Positions 27,167-39,800 of a stretch of DNA of 64,000 nt are shown here, piece after piece; within the stretch, counting starts at the first letter, position 1; each line of letters opens with the position of its first letter. The stretch comes from Pseudomonas fluorescens. GTDB lineage: Bacteria > Pseudomonadota > Gammaproteobacteria > Pseudomonadales > Pseudomonadaceae. A model generated the notes under the pieces. That model saw nothing but the letters and a program-made list of their open reading frames with translations, had not been told where the DNA came from and ran no database searches. Position numbers and translations under genes: made by a program. The DNA lies in contig NZ_CABVIX010000010.1 in assembly GCF_902498185.1 (NCBI RefSeq), positions 144,076 to 208,075 on the forward strand, given 5' to 3'.

Positions 27167-29322
27167 GCCTTGGCTCCTTGGCTCAGCCGTGCCAGCGCGG
27201 CGTCACGTTTGTCGTCGATGACGATGCGCCCGGCGTCCAGCACCAGCACACGGTCGACCCGTTGCAGCACGCTCATGCGGTGGGTGGCGATCACCAGGGT
27301 GCGGCCCTGGGCGAAGCGGTCGAGGTTGTCGAGCAGCCTGCGTTCGGTCACGTCATCCAGCGCGGCGGTCGGTTCGTCGAGCAGCAGTACCTGTGGCTGG
27401 CGCACCAGCAGGCGCGAGAGCACCAGTGCCTGGCGCTGGCCACCGGACAAGCCAATGCCGCCTTCGAGGATCAGGTGGTCCATGCCCTTGGGCAGCTGGC
27501 GCACGAACTCCAGCGCTCCGGTGGCGGCCAGTCCGGCTACCAGTTCCTGGTCACTGGCCTGGCCGGCTCCCAGGGTGAGATTTTCCCGAAGGGTGCCGTG
27601 GAACAGCCGCGAATGCTGCGTCAGCAGCCCGACATCACGGCGCAGGTCGGCAGGGTCGAGGTGGGCCAGGGCGATGCCGTCGAGCGAGATTTCGCCCTCG
27701 GCCAGGTCCATGGCGCCGCCCAGGGCCTGCAGCAGCGTGGACTTGCCCGCGCCATTGCGCCCGAGCACGGCAATACGCTCGCCAGGCTGGATATTCAGCT
27801 GGCCGATGTTCAGTGCGGGGGTAGCGTCGGGGCTGTAGCGAAACTGCACCTGGCGCAGCTGATACTCGCCGCGGATCGCCGGCAGGTGCACGCGTGCCTC
27901 TCCCTCGGGATGATCGACCGGCGACTGCATCAGCTTGTCCAGGCCCTCGAGCGCGACCTTGGCCTGCTGCCAGCGGGTCAGTACATGGGTCAGCTGGGCC
28001 ATCGGCGCCATCATGCGCGAGGCCAGCATCGAGGCGGCCACCAGGCTGCCAGTGGTGAGGTCGCCGGCGATGACCATGGGTGCACCGACCACCACCACCA
28101 CCGCGAACACAGCGCCCTGGACGTTCTGGGTCCAGGTCACCAGGCCGTTGGTAAGCGTCCGCAGGCGCAGGCTGCTGTGGGCGCAGGCGGCGTTGTACTG
28201 GTTCCATTGGCGCTCGAAGCGGGCCTCGGCCTGCAACGCCTTGATCTCGTCCATCCCCTGGATGCTCTCGACCAGCATGGCGTTGCGCAGCGCCGACTCG
28301 CGCATCGAGGCATTGGCCAGGCGCGCCAGGCGCCGCTGCGCCAGCAGGCCCGGCAGCACCATCGCCACCAGCGCGACCAACGGGATGATCACCAGCGGGC
28401 CACCGATCAGCCAGAACACGAACAGGAACAACAGGAAGAACGGCAAGTCGGCCAGCGCCGTGGCGGTGCTGGAGGTGATCAAGTCGCGGATCTGCTCCAG
28501 CTCGCGAAGCTGCGCGATGAATGAACCGGTGGACTTGGGCCGTACCGAGTTGCGCAGACGCAGGGCGTGGCCATAGACCAGGTCGGACACCCGCAGGTCG
28601 GCGCGCTTGCCCAGCAGGTCGGTCACCTTCAGCCGCAGCAGGCGCATGGTCAGGTCGAACACCAGGGCCAGCACCACGCCGCCGAACAGCACGTACAAGG
28701 TTGGCAGCGATTCGGCCGGGATGACCCGGTCGTACACCTGCATCGAGAACAGCACGCCGGCCAAGGCCAGCACGTTGGCCACCAGCGAGGCGATCATCAC
28801 CTGTCCATAGGGCCGCAGGTCGCGCAGCACGATACGGGCGAACCAGTGCCGGTCGTAGGGGGCGGTGTAGTCGTCGGTGCGCACGTCGCGCAGTGGCCGG
28901 GCAGGGCGCAGCAGGGCGACGCGGGTGATGCGCCCTGCCAGGTCATCGCGCTGCAGGCGACAGGCGAGGCCCTGGTCGCCGGCGAATATCACCGACAGGC
29001 TGTCGTCCTCGGTCACGGCTTCGACCACGGCCAGCTGGCCGTCGTCCAGTTCCAGCACGAGCGGCGTGCGCCATTGGCGCAAACCCTTGGCGTCGAAGCG
29101 CACAAAGCGCAACGCCAGGCCGGCCTGGCGGGCCATGTGACGCAGGATTTCATCCAGCGGCCGGGCGTCCTCAACGGCCGCCAGGCGAATGCGTTGCGGC
29201 GAGACATCCAGACGGTAGTGGTGGGCGACTTGCAGCATCACTTCAAGCCAGGGACCCAGGTCGGGGCGCTCGGCGGCGGGCGCAGGCTCGCCACGTTTCG
29301 CCAGGTTGACGGTATCGGTCAT
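27163..29322 (-). CDS. Type I secretion ABC exporter (LapB-like)
   Basis: 719 residues. An N-terminal C39-peptidase-like domain (about 25-160) lacks a catalytic Cys, as in exporters of unprocessed RTX adhesins. A six-helix ABC membrane domain follows (about 175-460; VLALVFDLTMRLLRL, DLPFFLLFLFVFWLIGGPLV), then the nucleotide-binding domain with Walker A GRNGAGKST, signature LSGGQRQ and Walker B QVLLLDEPT. It powers one-step export of the adhesin from the cytosol. The start overlaps the TolC-type stop. The genomic position next to lapF makes LapF the evident cargo. Confidence 0.95.
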   Translation of the reverse strand: MTDTVNLAKRGEPAPAAERPDLGPWLEVMLQVAHHYRLDVSPQRIRLAAVEDARPLDEILRHMARQAGLALRFVRFDAKGLRQWRTPLVLELDDGQLAVVEAVTEDDSLSVIFAGDQGLACRLQRDDLAGRITRVALLRPARPLRDVRTDDYTAPYDRHWFARIVLRDLRPYGQVMIASLVANVLALAGVLFSMQVYDRVIPAESLPTLYVLFGGVVLALVFDLTMRLLRLKVTDLLGKRADLRVSDLVYGHALRLRNSVRPKSTGSFIAQLRELEQIRDLITSSTATALADLPFFLLFLFVFWLIGGPLVIIPLVALVAMVLPGLLAQRRLARLANASMRESALRNAMLVESIQGMDEIKALQAEARFERQWNQYNAACAHSSLRLRTLTNGLVTWTQNVQGAVFAVVVVVGAPMVIAGDLTTGSLVAASMLASRMMAPMAQLTHVLTRWQQAKVALEGLDKLMQSPVDHPEGEARVHLPAIRGEYQLRQVQFRYSPDATPALNIGQLNIQPGERIAVLGRNGAGKSTLLQALGGAMDLAEGEISLDGIALAHLDPADLRRDVGLLTQHSRLFHGTLRENLTLGAGQASDQELVAGLAATGALEFVRQLPKGMDHLILEGGIGLSGGQRQALVLSRLLVRQPQVLLLDEPTAALDDVTERRLLDNLDRFAQGRTLVIATHRMSVLQRVDRVLVLDAGRIVIDDKRDAALARLSQGAKA

Positions 29323-30752
29323 GGCAGAATCTCCACGCCTTGCAGGCTCAGGCCCTCAAGGCCCAGGGCAGGACGCAGGGCGCCATTGTTGTAGAGGCAG
29401 TCGACGTCCAGGCGCAGCAGGTCGGAGCGCGTGCCGGCCAGGTCGAAGCGTGACTGGTAGATCTCCTGTTCGGCGTTGAGCAGGTCGAGCAGCGGCCGGG
29501 TGCCGAGGTCGAGATACTGACGGCCATAGAGCATGCGGGCTTCCTGGATGCTGCCCTGGCGGGCTTCCAGCGAGCGCAGGCGGCGGCCAAGGCCCGAAGT
29601 CTGCGCCCTGGCCTCGGCCAGGCCGCGGCGGGCCTGGAGGCGCGCGGCGTCTTCGGCGGAGTCGGCGGCGGTCAGGGCGTGCCCGGCCGCACGGGTACGG
29701 GCGCTGATTGCACCGCCCTGGTAGATCGGCACTTCGAGGTTCAGGAAGATTCCCGCCTGGGTGCGGTCCAGGCTGGGGTTGTCGCGGTTGTAGTCGTTGT
29801 CCAGGTACTGGTTGACCTGGGGCTGCAGCGACAGGGTCGGGTAGGCTTCGGCCTTGGCCTGGGACAGCTCGGCCTGGGATTGGGCCCGCTGCGCAAGGGC
29901 CATGAGCACCGCAGGCAGGCGGTCGTCGCCGCTTAGGGGACGGTTGCACGCTCCGCCGAGTTCGGCTGGCTCGTCTTCGGCCAGCGCGGGCGGAGCCATG
30001 CGGCCGATCAGAGTCGCCAGGGTCGAGCGCCAGCGTTCGTACTGTGCCTGGTATTCTTCCAGCGTGGCCCGGGCACCTTCCTCCCGGGATTCGGCCTGCA
30101 CCACGTCGGAGCGAGTACTGGCGCCCATGTCGCTGCGCTGGCGCGCCAGCCCGACGATCTCGCCGATGCCACGGATCTGTTCGCGGGCGATGACCATCAG
30201 TTGCTCATAACGGCGCGTTTCGATCCAGGCATAAGAGGTGTCGCGGGCCAGGTCGTCCACCACCAGCAGGATATTGGCTTGCGAGCGGGCAGCGGAGGCC
30301 CGGGCGGCATCGACGGCATAGTCCACCTTGCCGAAGTCATAGAGCATCTGCTTGAGCGAAAGGCTCAGCGACTGGCTGCCACGGTCGGCGCCATAGCCGC
30401 TGTCGTAACCGGTGCGGATGCCGCCTGAAATCTGGGGATAATAGCCGGCGCGGGCTACATTGATGCCCTCGCCTTGACGGTATAGCTGGCCGATCGCCTC
30501 GGCTACCGAGGGATGCCATTGCGCAGCGACCCGCGCCGCCTCGGCAAGCCCGAGCCGTTCCCCCGTGTCGTTCGCCTGTCCCGCGGGTGCCCGCGCGGGC
30601 AGGGCGTCGGGCGCGTCGCGCAGCAGCGACGGGCCTATCTTGCGCAACTGGGGGTCTATGTCATCGGCCGCCGAGGCGGCCGGATTGAAATTCAACGCCA
30701 GGAGCCCGAAGGCACCCAGCCACAGCGGTGACAGCGCACGGCATCGCTTCAC
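29319..30752 (-). CDS. TolC-family outer-membrane channel for adhesin secretion
   Basis: 477 residues from a GTG at 30752 with AAGGG upstream; an in-frame signal peptide (LWLGAFGLLALNFNPAASAA) follows. Two repeated coiled-coil halves of the TolC fold are visible (LGLAEAARVAAQWHPSVAEA, YEQLMVIAREQIRGIGEIVGLARQRSD; TRAAGHALTAADSAEDAARLQARRGLAEARAQ). It forms the outer-membrane tunnel of the type I system. It is the first of the three secretion genes, separated from lapF by 64 bp that contain a hairpin. Confidence 0.93.
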   Translation of the reverse strand: MKRCRALSPLWLGAFGLLALNFNPAASAADDIDPQLRKIGPSLLRDAPDALPARAPAGQANDTGERLGLAEAARVAAQWHPSVAEAIGQLYRQGEGINVARAGYYPQISGGIRTGYDSGYGADRGSQSLSLSLKQMLYDFGKVDYAVDAARASAARSQANILLVVDDLARDTSYAWIETRRYEQLMVIAREQIRGIGEIVGLARQRSDMGASTRSDVVQAESREEGARATLEEYQAQYERWRSTLATLIGRMAPPALAEDEPAELGGACNRPLSGDDRLPAVLMALAQRAQSQAELSQAKAEAYPTLSLQPQVNQYLDNDYNRDNPSLDRTQAGIFLNLEVPIYQGGAISARTRAAGHALTAADSAEDAARLQARRGLAEARAQTSGLGRRLRSLEARQGSIQEARMLYGRQYLDLGTRPLLDLLNAEQEIYQSRFDLAGTRSDLLRLDVDCLYNNGALRPALGLEGLSLQGVEILP

Positions 30753-30780
30753 ATCATTCCCTTAATGCTGTTTCATCCTG

Positions 30781-30804
30781 CCTGCCGGGCTGTTGCCCGG
30801 CAGG
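30781..30804 (-). terminator. Stem-loop between lapF and the secretion genes
   Basis: A perfect 10-bp stem (CCTGCCGGGC with GCCCGGCAGG) around a four-base loop lies just after the lapF stop. No T-tract follows on the minus strand. It may be a weak terminator or a mRNA-processing or stability element that sets the ratio between the 12.8-kb adhesin message and the transporter message. Confidence 0.55.
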
Positions 30805-30816
30805 TACTGCAGGGGC

Positions 30817-33800
30817 TCAGACAACGTTGATACCGTTCTGCACCCACAGGTGGTGGCTTGGGTCCTCTTGAGCCACGTACTGGATATAGTCGACGCCGTC
30901 GGCCGTTTCGTTCCCCGCCAAAGTCCAATTATCCTTTAGTGTGACCGAGTCCTCACTTCCGCCCTTGATCATCAGGGTGTCATTAGCCGAATCGGTAACG
31001 GCGATCACATCCGCCAGGTTCAGGCTCAGTGTCACCGCGCTGGTGTCATTGAGATCGATCACTTCGACGTCATGGAGCCGGCCAACCAGGTTGCCCAGGT
31101 CGATGCTGGCGTCGCCTCCGGCCCACAACAGGGTATCGGTACCGGTGCCGCCCTCGACGCTGGCGAAGTCCTGGTCGACGATCACCAGGGTGTCGTCGCC
31201 AGCACCGCCCTGCAGCGTGACCGCGCCGCCCTCGCTGCCATCGAGGCGATCGTCGGCATCGGTACCGGCGATTGTCTCGCCGGTCACGCTGGCGGCGGCG
31301 AAGCTGGCGAGCAGGGCACTGCCGTCGCCGCTGCCATCGTCCACCGGCGCGGTCGTGGCGGTGAAGGCCGCGCCGTTGTCCAGGTTGATGGTGAGCGTCG
31401 CGCTGTCGCTGGTGCCGTTGGGATGCGTCAGCTCGTAGGTGAACTGGTCCTGTGCGCCGATGACGGACGAGGTCAGGCCGGTCTTGAGCAGGTAGGTGTA
31501 GGTGCCGTCTGCCTGTACGTACAAGGTGCCGTAGTTGCCCACCACGCTGACCCCGTTCTGGCCCGGGTTGACGAAGGTGTTGGCCGCCACCAGCACACTC
31601 AGCACGGTGAGTGCCGAGCCCTGGTAGTCCGCGCCGCTGCCGGTGTCGGCGAGCAGGTTGCCGATCACCGGGGTGTAGCTGCCCACCACCAGTTCATTGT
31701 TGAAGGTGGCGGTGGTGTTCAGGCTGGTGGTGACCGAACTGGCCAGGCCGATGCCGCCCGCGGTGACGCGGATCTGGTAGGCGCCGGCCACCTGGTCCTG
31801 GAAGGTGTAGCCGGCGGAGTTGCCGAGCAGGCTCACCAGTGAACCGCCACCGACGCTCTGCACGGAGACGTACTGGCCGGTCGCCGGGTTGAGCCTGAGC
31901 AGCTCGATGGTGGCCCCGTTGAGCAGGGCCAGGATGTTGTTGGAGGTGAGCACCACTTGCAGGTCGGCGGTGGTGTCCGCGGCCACAGTGGTGGTGTAGG
32001 TGGCTTGCCGCTGGCCGAGCAAAGGCAGCGGCAGGGTGCCCAGGGTGGCGCTGCTGGATGCCTCGCGGGCGACCAGGCTGATGTCGGTGCTGTCGACATC
32101 GTTGACCGCATCCACCACCACGGCAGGCGCCGCCAGGTTCGGGTTGCTCCAGATTTCCGTCGCTTGCGGGCTGTCGATACGCACGTACAGCGTCGCCGCG
32201 TCGGTCAGACCGTTCGGGTGCGCCAGCTGGTAACTGAACACATCGACCTTGCCGACACTGCTTGCGCTGCCGTTGGGGGTGTAGGTGTAGCTGCCGTCGC
32301 CCCTGAGCACCAGCGTGCCGTAGAGCCCCTGCACGGTCACCCCGGCCCCGGCATTGACGTAGCTGCCGAACTGCGACACCTGGACCACGGCGGCGCTGTC
32401 CGGCCCGGTGACGTCGAGGGTGCCGTCCACGCCCGGGTCGGTGAGCACGTTGCCTTCCAGTGGCGTGCCGACGCCGTTGAACTGGTTCAGGCTGGTGGTG
32501 GTGACGTTCAGGGAGGTGTTGACCGTGGTCAGCACGCCGATCCCGGAGCTGCCGACGGTAAGGCGGTAGTCACCCGCGCGCAGGGTACCCAGGTCGGCTT
32601 GGATCCCCTGGCCAAGCGGTAGCAGGATCAGGTCCAGCACGCCCGGGCTGTTGCCGGAGGCCAGGGTGACCCACGCACCGCTGGCATCCTTGACCTGCAG
32701 GGTGAACAGCGCGTTGTCGAGCAGCGCGAGGGCGCTGCTGGTGCTCAGGGTCAGGACCGGGTCGGCGGTGGTGTTGGCTCCGACGGTCCAGGTGAAGGTC
32801 TTCTGGAAGCCCGAGAGCAGGGTGGTGAAGCTGTCGGTGAACACCTGCGGTACTGTCACGGCGGACAGGTCGACGCTGGCAGTGGCCAGGTTGTCGCTGG
32901 CGATCACCGGGCGGCCAGCGTCGATGTCCGGCGCAACGACCGTGTTGGCGCCCGACACGTTGCCGCGTGGGTCGGCCAGGGTCACGCTGAGGGTCTGGCC
33001 GTTGTCCTGCACCGGGCTCAAGGTGACGCGGAAGGTGCCATCGGGATCCACGGTGGTGGTCGGCAGCAAGGTACCGTCGGCCAGGCGCACGGTCACCGTG
33101 GCCCCGGCCTCGCCCGTACCGGTCAGCAGTGTGCCGGCGGGGTTGACTTCCAGGTTGCCGGCGATTGCCGGCGGGGTGAAGTCTGGCGCCGTGAGTGGCG
33201 TGCCGGTTGAAACACCGCCGGGGTCCGACTGGGTGACGCTCAGCGACTGGAAGTCGACCTGGGCGGTGGGCAGGCTTACCGAGAACGCGCCGGTGCTGCC
33301 GACGATGGCAGTGCCCAGTACGTCGCCCGTCAGGGCATTGGTGACGGTCACCGTTGCACCCGCCTGGCCGGTACCGGAGATCAGGGTACCCGCGGCGTTG
33401 ATGGCGGCGACCGGGGCGGCCGGTGGGGTCAGGTCGCTTGCGGTGATGCTGGCGCTGCCCGAGGTGTTGCCCGTGGGGTCGCTCTGGCGCACGGTGAGCA
33501 CCTGGCCGTCGACCTGCGCGGGAAGGGTGATCGAGAAGGTGCTGTCAGGCCCGACCACTGCGGTGATCGGGGTTGGCCCTGCGCCGGTGACCGTGATCGT
33601 GGCCCCGGGCTCGCCCCTGCCTGTCAGCGTCACGCCGGTTGGATCGAGTGAGAGATCGGAAGGGGCGATGGGGGCCTGCACGTCTGGCGCGGTGAAGCTG
33701 GTGGTGCCCGATGGGTTCTGGGCGAGATCGGCCTGGCTGACGCCCAGCACCTGGCCGTTGAGCTGCGGACTTGCCAGATTGACGCTGAAGGCGCCGCCGG

Positions 33801-36800
33801 CATTGACCACGGCCGTGCCCAGCAGATCCCCGTTGGACGCTGTCACGGTCACGGTCGCACCCGCTTCGCCAGTACCGGTCAGCACCAGGCCGTTGGTGGA
33901 CACCGCGGTGACCACCGGCGCATCCGGTGCGGTGATATCGGCGGCCTGCAGCACGAAGGGCTGGGAGGCTCCGCCTAGTGCCACTTCGACCACGTTGAGC
34001 AACTCGCCATTGAGCTGCGGCACCGGCAGGGTGATCTGGAAGACGCCGTCGACCCCTGCTACGCCAGTGATGATCAGGTTGCCGTCGGCGTCCAGGACCT
34101 GCACCAGGCCAGAGGGCGCGACCGAACCGGTCAGCGTGACCCCGTCAGCGTCGAGGACTACATCGAGCGGCGTGGCGGGGATCGGAAGCAGCGGTGTGAC
34201 GTAGGCCGTGGCGCCCGAAGGTCCGGCGACGTCCGCCTGCACCACGCTCAGGGCCACGGCTGGCCCTGCCGGGGTCGTCAGTTCCACCACGAACGTGCCG
34301 TTGTCCAGCACCGTGCCGGAGCCGATGACCACGCTACCCTGGCTGACGGTGACCAGGGCCCCCGCCTGGCCGCGACCGGCCAGCAAGGTGTAGTCGGAAT
34401 TGATGGCAAGGCCCGTCACCGGCTCCGGCGGGGTGGTATCCACGGCCAGGACCGTTTGCGGCAACGAGCTGTTGCCTGCCAGGTCGGAGGACACTACCGT
34501 CAGGCTCTCGCCGTTGGTCTGGGGTACATCGAGCGCGAAGTTGAAGCTGCCATCCGGTTCCACCGTGCCCGTGCCGACCACGGCATTGTCAGGGCCGCGC
34601 ACCGTGAGAATGCTGTTCGGCTCGCCGTTGCCGGTGAGGGTGACCCCATCGATGGCGAGCACCACGTTGCTTGGCTGCACCGGCGCCGTGGTGTCCAGCG
34701 CAGTGACCACGAAGGGCAGCGAAGGATTGCCGGTGGCATCCTGCGCGGTGACCGTCAGTACCTGGCCATCCTGCTGTGGCGTGACCAGGGTCAGCACGAA
34801 GGTGCCGTCCGGGTCGACGACGCCGCTGCCGACCAGATCGCCGGTGTCGTTGATCACGCTCAGCCGCGCGCCCGCCTCACTGGTGCCGCTGAGCTGCGAG
34901 CCGTCGGCATTGAGCGTGGCGGCGACGATCAGCGGGGCGGTGGTGTCGACCGTGAGGATCGAGCCCTGGGGCGAGATGTTCTGGCTGGCGTCTGTCAGGG
35001 TGACCAGCAGTTGACCACCGTTGATCTGTGCGGGAACCAGGTCGATCAGGAAGGTGCCATTGGCCTGGACCAGGCCGGAGCCGACCGGATCGCCGGCAAA
35101 GGTGGTGACCAATACCGTGGTGCCCGGTTCCCCCGTGCCGCCCAGCTGATCGCCCGTGGCGTTGACCCGCAGGTTGTCTGGCGCCGCCGGTGGCGTGAGG
35201 TCCGGGGCGATCACGGTTACCGGCTCGCTGACGTTGCCGGGTGGGTCGGCCTGCTGCACGCTCAGCGTCTGCAGGTTGATCTGCGCCGTGGTCAGCTCGA
35301 CACGGAAGGTGCCGTCGGGGAGCACGACCGAGGTGCCGACCACGGCGCCCGCCGGGTCGCTCACGGTGACGGTCGCCCCCGCCTCGCCATTGCCCGAGAC
35401 CACGCTGCCATCGGCATTGATGACTACGCCGGTGAGCGGCGCGGGCGGTGTGAAGTCCGGGGTCAGCAGCGTCGTTTCAGGCGAGACGTTGCCGGCACCA
35501 TCGGTCTGGGTCAGGCGCAGCACCTCGGCGTCGCCCAGGGCCGGTACCAGCGCGATGTTGAACTGGCCACTGGCATCGATCACCGTGAAGCCGATTTCAT
35601 CGCCGTTGGCGTTGATCACCGAAACCCGTGCGCCAACTTCACCGCGCCCGGTCAGGCCTGAACCATCGCCGGCGACGGAGAGCTCTGTGAGCAACCCTGG
35701 CGCGGTGGTATCCAGCGCGGTGATGACACCCGCATCGGACTGGTTGCCTGCGGCATCGGTCAGCAGCACCCGAAGGGTCTCGCCATTGGCTTGCGCCGGC
35801 GACAGGGTGAGCTGGAAGGTGCCGTCCTCGCGCACCGTGCCGCTACCCAGCGAGCTGCCATCGGCGGCCAGCACAGTGACCTGGGCGCCTGCCTCACCGG
35901 TGCCGCCGAGCAGGCTGCCACCGGCACTGAAGGCCAGCGCCAGCGGTGCGTCAGGGGCAATGCGATCGGGCGCGGTGAGGCTGGAACTGTTGGACTCGTT
36001 GCCTGCCACGTCGGACTGGCTGGCGTTGAGCAGCTCACCATTGATCTGCGGCGTGGCCAGGTTGACGCTGAAGGTGCCGTCGGCGTTCACCACGCCCTCG
36101 CCCAGGTCCAGGCCACCGGTGCCCCGCACGCTGACGGTGGCGCCAGGTTCGCCGCGACCGGTCAGGACCAGGCCGTCGCTCGACAGCGCCAGTTCGGTCA
36201 GTGGCTGCGGTGCGGTGATATCGGGTGCGATCAGCTCGGCCTGCAGCGAGGCGCTGCCATCGGTGCCCACGGCGCCGACCTGCAGGGTCTCGCCATTGGC
36301 CTGCGGGGTGGCCAGGTTGACGCTGAAGGTGCCGGGGTCGGTGACGGTCGCGGTGCCGAGCAGCACGCCATTGGGGCCGTAGACGTTCACCGTGCTGCCA
36401 GGCGTGCCGGTGCCGGTGACGGTCAGGCCATCGCCACCGACCGCCAGGTTGGCCGGTACCTCGGGGGCCAGGCCGCCGGGCGCGGTGACGGTGCCGGCCG
36501 GCGAGGCATTGAGGGCGGCATCGGTCTGCACCACGCTCAGCACCGCGCCGATTGCCGCCGCGGGGGCGAGAGGAACGCTGAAGTGACCATCGCTGCCCAC
36601 CAGGGCGGTACCCAGCAGGGTGCCATCGGCCGCGGTGACGGCCACGCTGGCGCCGGCCTCGCCGTAGCCGACCAGGGTCGCGCCATCGGCAGAGACCGCC
36701 AGGTTGCTGACAGTCGCTGGCGGGGTGGTATCGGCGGCGCTCAGGCCGGTGGCCGGGGAAGTGTTGCCGGCGGCATCGGTCGCCGTCACCTGCAAGGCCT

Positions 36801-39800
36801 GGCCGTTGGTCTGGGGGCTGCCCAGGTTGACCTGGAACTGGCCATTGCTGGCTACCAGCGCCGTGCCCAGCACCGTGCCCGAGGCATCGCGTACCGTGAC
36901 CGTACTGCCGGCCTCGGCGTTGCCGCTCAGTTGCACGCCACTGCTGGCCAGCACCAGTGCGCTGGGTGCCGCGGGTGCAGTCAGGTCTGGCGCGATCACC
37001 GGCAGCGCTGCCGAGGTATTGTTACCAGCGTCTGTCTGGGTGACGCTCAGGCGCTCGGCATCGAGCTGCGGCGTGTCGAGGTTCAGGGTAAAGCTGCCGT
37101 TTGCGGCGACCAGGCCGGTGCCGATGATGGTGCCATCGGGCCCTCGCACGGTGACGCTCGCACCTGCCTCGCCGAGACCGGTGAGGGTCAGGCCATTGTT
37201 GTTGAGCACCACATTGCTCAGCGCAGCAGGCGCGGCAAGGTCGGTGGTAGTGACCAGGACGGCTGGCGAGGTATTGAGCCCCGCGTCAACCTGGGTCACC
37301 CCCAGGGCTTGGCCGGAAACCTGAGGCGTTGCGAACAGCACCGAGAAGCGGCCGTCGGCGCCGACCACGGCGGTGCCGACGACAACACCCTGGGCATCGC
37401 GCACCTGCACGTTGGCGCCGACTTCACCCAGGCCGGACAACTGCCTGCCATCGGCGCTCAGCAGCAACTGGTCGACCGCTGCGGGCGGGGTGCGGTCCGG
37501 GGTGGCCAGGCTGGCCGGTGCCGAGGTGTTGCCTGCAGCGTCGGTGAGCGTGACCTGGAGTGCGGTGCCAGCAGTCTGGGCGCTTGGCAAGGTGACCTGG
37601 AACGCGCCGCTCTGGGTGACCGTGCCGGTGCCCAGCACGGCACCACTGGCGTCACGCACGGTGACGCTGGCGCCGGGTTCGCCCTGGCCGCTGACCACGG
37701 TCGCCGCCGCGTTCAGGGCAATGCCGGTGGCCACGAGCGGGGCCTGCAGGTCGGGCGCGGTGGCCGTCGCGGCCAACGACGGGTTGCCTGCCGCATCGGA
37801 CTGGGTCACGGTCAATGCCTGGGCGTTGACCTGGGCGGGGCTCAGGGCAACGCTGAACAAGCCATTGCTGCCGACTAGCGCGCTGCCGACCTGGGTGCCG
37901 CTGCTGTCAAGCACGCTGATGGTCGCGCCCACTTCGCCACGCCCGGTCAATGTGCTGCCGCTGCTGTCGACTGCAAGGTTGGTCGGTGCCTCGGGGGCCG
38001 TGGTGTCGTCGGCGACCACGCTTGCCGGTACCGACGGCTTGCCGCTGGCACCGAAGCGGGCGTTGACCTGCAAAGTCTGGGCATTGAGCTGGGCATTGAA
38101 GAAGAACACCCGGAATATGCCATCGCTGCCCACGGTGGCGGTACCCAGGGTGGTGCCGGCCGAGGTCACGGTGATGAGCGAGCCGACCGTGCCCTGGCCG
38201 GTCAGCAGGAAACCGTCGTCGCTGATGCTCAGGGCGGTTGGGGTGGCGACCTCGGACCCGTCCGGGCCAGCCAGGCTGGTGGGGGTTTCATTGTTGCCGG
38301 CATCGCGGACGATCACCTCGGCCAGGTCGCCGGTGACCAGTGCCGGGGCCACCGAGATGACGAAGGCGCCGTCGGGGCCTGCCACTGTCTCGCCGATGTC
38401 CAGGCCGCCGAGGCGCACGATGACCGTGGCGCCAGGCTCGGCCGTACCCGCCACGACATCGCCGCCAGGACTGAGCGTCAGGTCGATGGCGGCGGCGGGA
38501 GGGGTGGTGTCCGGCGCGGTGACCTGCGCCGGCTCACTGGCATTGCCAGCCGCATCGGTCGTCACCACCGTCAGTGGCTCGCCATTGACCAGCGCTGGCG
38601 CTAGGGTGACGCTGAAGCTGCCGTCAGGATTGGTCGGCACGGTGATCAGGTCGTTGCCAGCGGCATCGCGCACGGTCACGTTCTGCGCGCCCGGCGAGAT
38701 GCCGGTCAGGGTCGTGCCATCGCCGCTGACCGCCAGGGTGCCGGGTGTCATGACCGGTGCAGTGATATCGGGCGCCGCAATGGGCGCGGCTGCCGACGCG
38801 ATCTGGCTGGCATCGATGAGGGTGACGCTGAGCGCCTGGCCGTCCTGCTGTGCGGGCCCCAGCGGCACGGCAAACACGCCGCCTGCCGGCACCACGATGC
38901 TGCCCACCAGGGTGCCCGCGGCATCGCGCACTTCCACGGTGGCGCCCACCTGGCCGGTACCGGTGACCAGCGAGCCATCGGCGTTGATGGCAAGACCGGC
39001 GGGCGCGTCCGCCGGGGTGGCATCAGTGGCGATGAAAGGCGTCGCGGGCGAGATGTTGCCCGCCAGATCGACCTGCACGACGGAAAGCGTCTCGCCATTG
39101 AGCAACGGGTCGGGCAACAAGGCACTGAAGTTGCCATCGGGAAGCACTTCGACGGAGACCAGCAGGGTACCCGCTGCGTCACGCACCTCCACCGTGCTGC
39201 CAGGTTCGCCTTGGCCGGTGAGCAAGGTTCCGGCCGGGTCCAGGCCCAGTACGACAGGGGCCACTGGCGCTTGCAGGTCGGTGGCGACAACCGTGTCAGC
39301 CGGTGAAACGTTGCCCGCCACATCGGCCTGGGTTGCCGAGAGTGTCTGGCCGTTGAGCTGGGCCGGGGTCAGTGGGACGCTGAACGAGCCATCGGCCTGC
39401 ACCACGGCACTGCCCAGCACGGCGCCCGCAGTACCGGTGACAGTGACGGTGGCGCCCGGCTCGCCAGTGCCAGTGAGCACGCTGCCGTCGGCCGACAGCT
39501 GGGTGATGGCCGGGGCGAGCGGGATCTGGTTGTCTGGCGCGGTGACCCCGGCCAGGCTCGAGATATTGCCAGCCAGGTCCTGTTGTTCGAGCGTCAGGGC
39601 CTGGGCATTGGTCTGCGCAGCGCCAAGCGTGGCCTGGAACGAACCCTCGGGGTTGACCAGCGCCGTGCCCAGCACCGCGCCATCGGGCCCGCGGACCGTG
39701 ACAGTGGCACCGGGCTCGCCACGGCCACTGACCACGGTGCCGCTGGCATCGATGGCCTGCTGCGTGACGGGTTCGGGCGCCTGGACGTCGGGCACGGTAT

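Noticed and set aside
27163..29322. Bacteriocin-type peptidase exporter
   Set aside because: The N-terminal C39-like domain has no catalytic cysteine, and the neighbour is an RTX-type adhesin, not a leader-peptide substrate.
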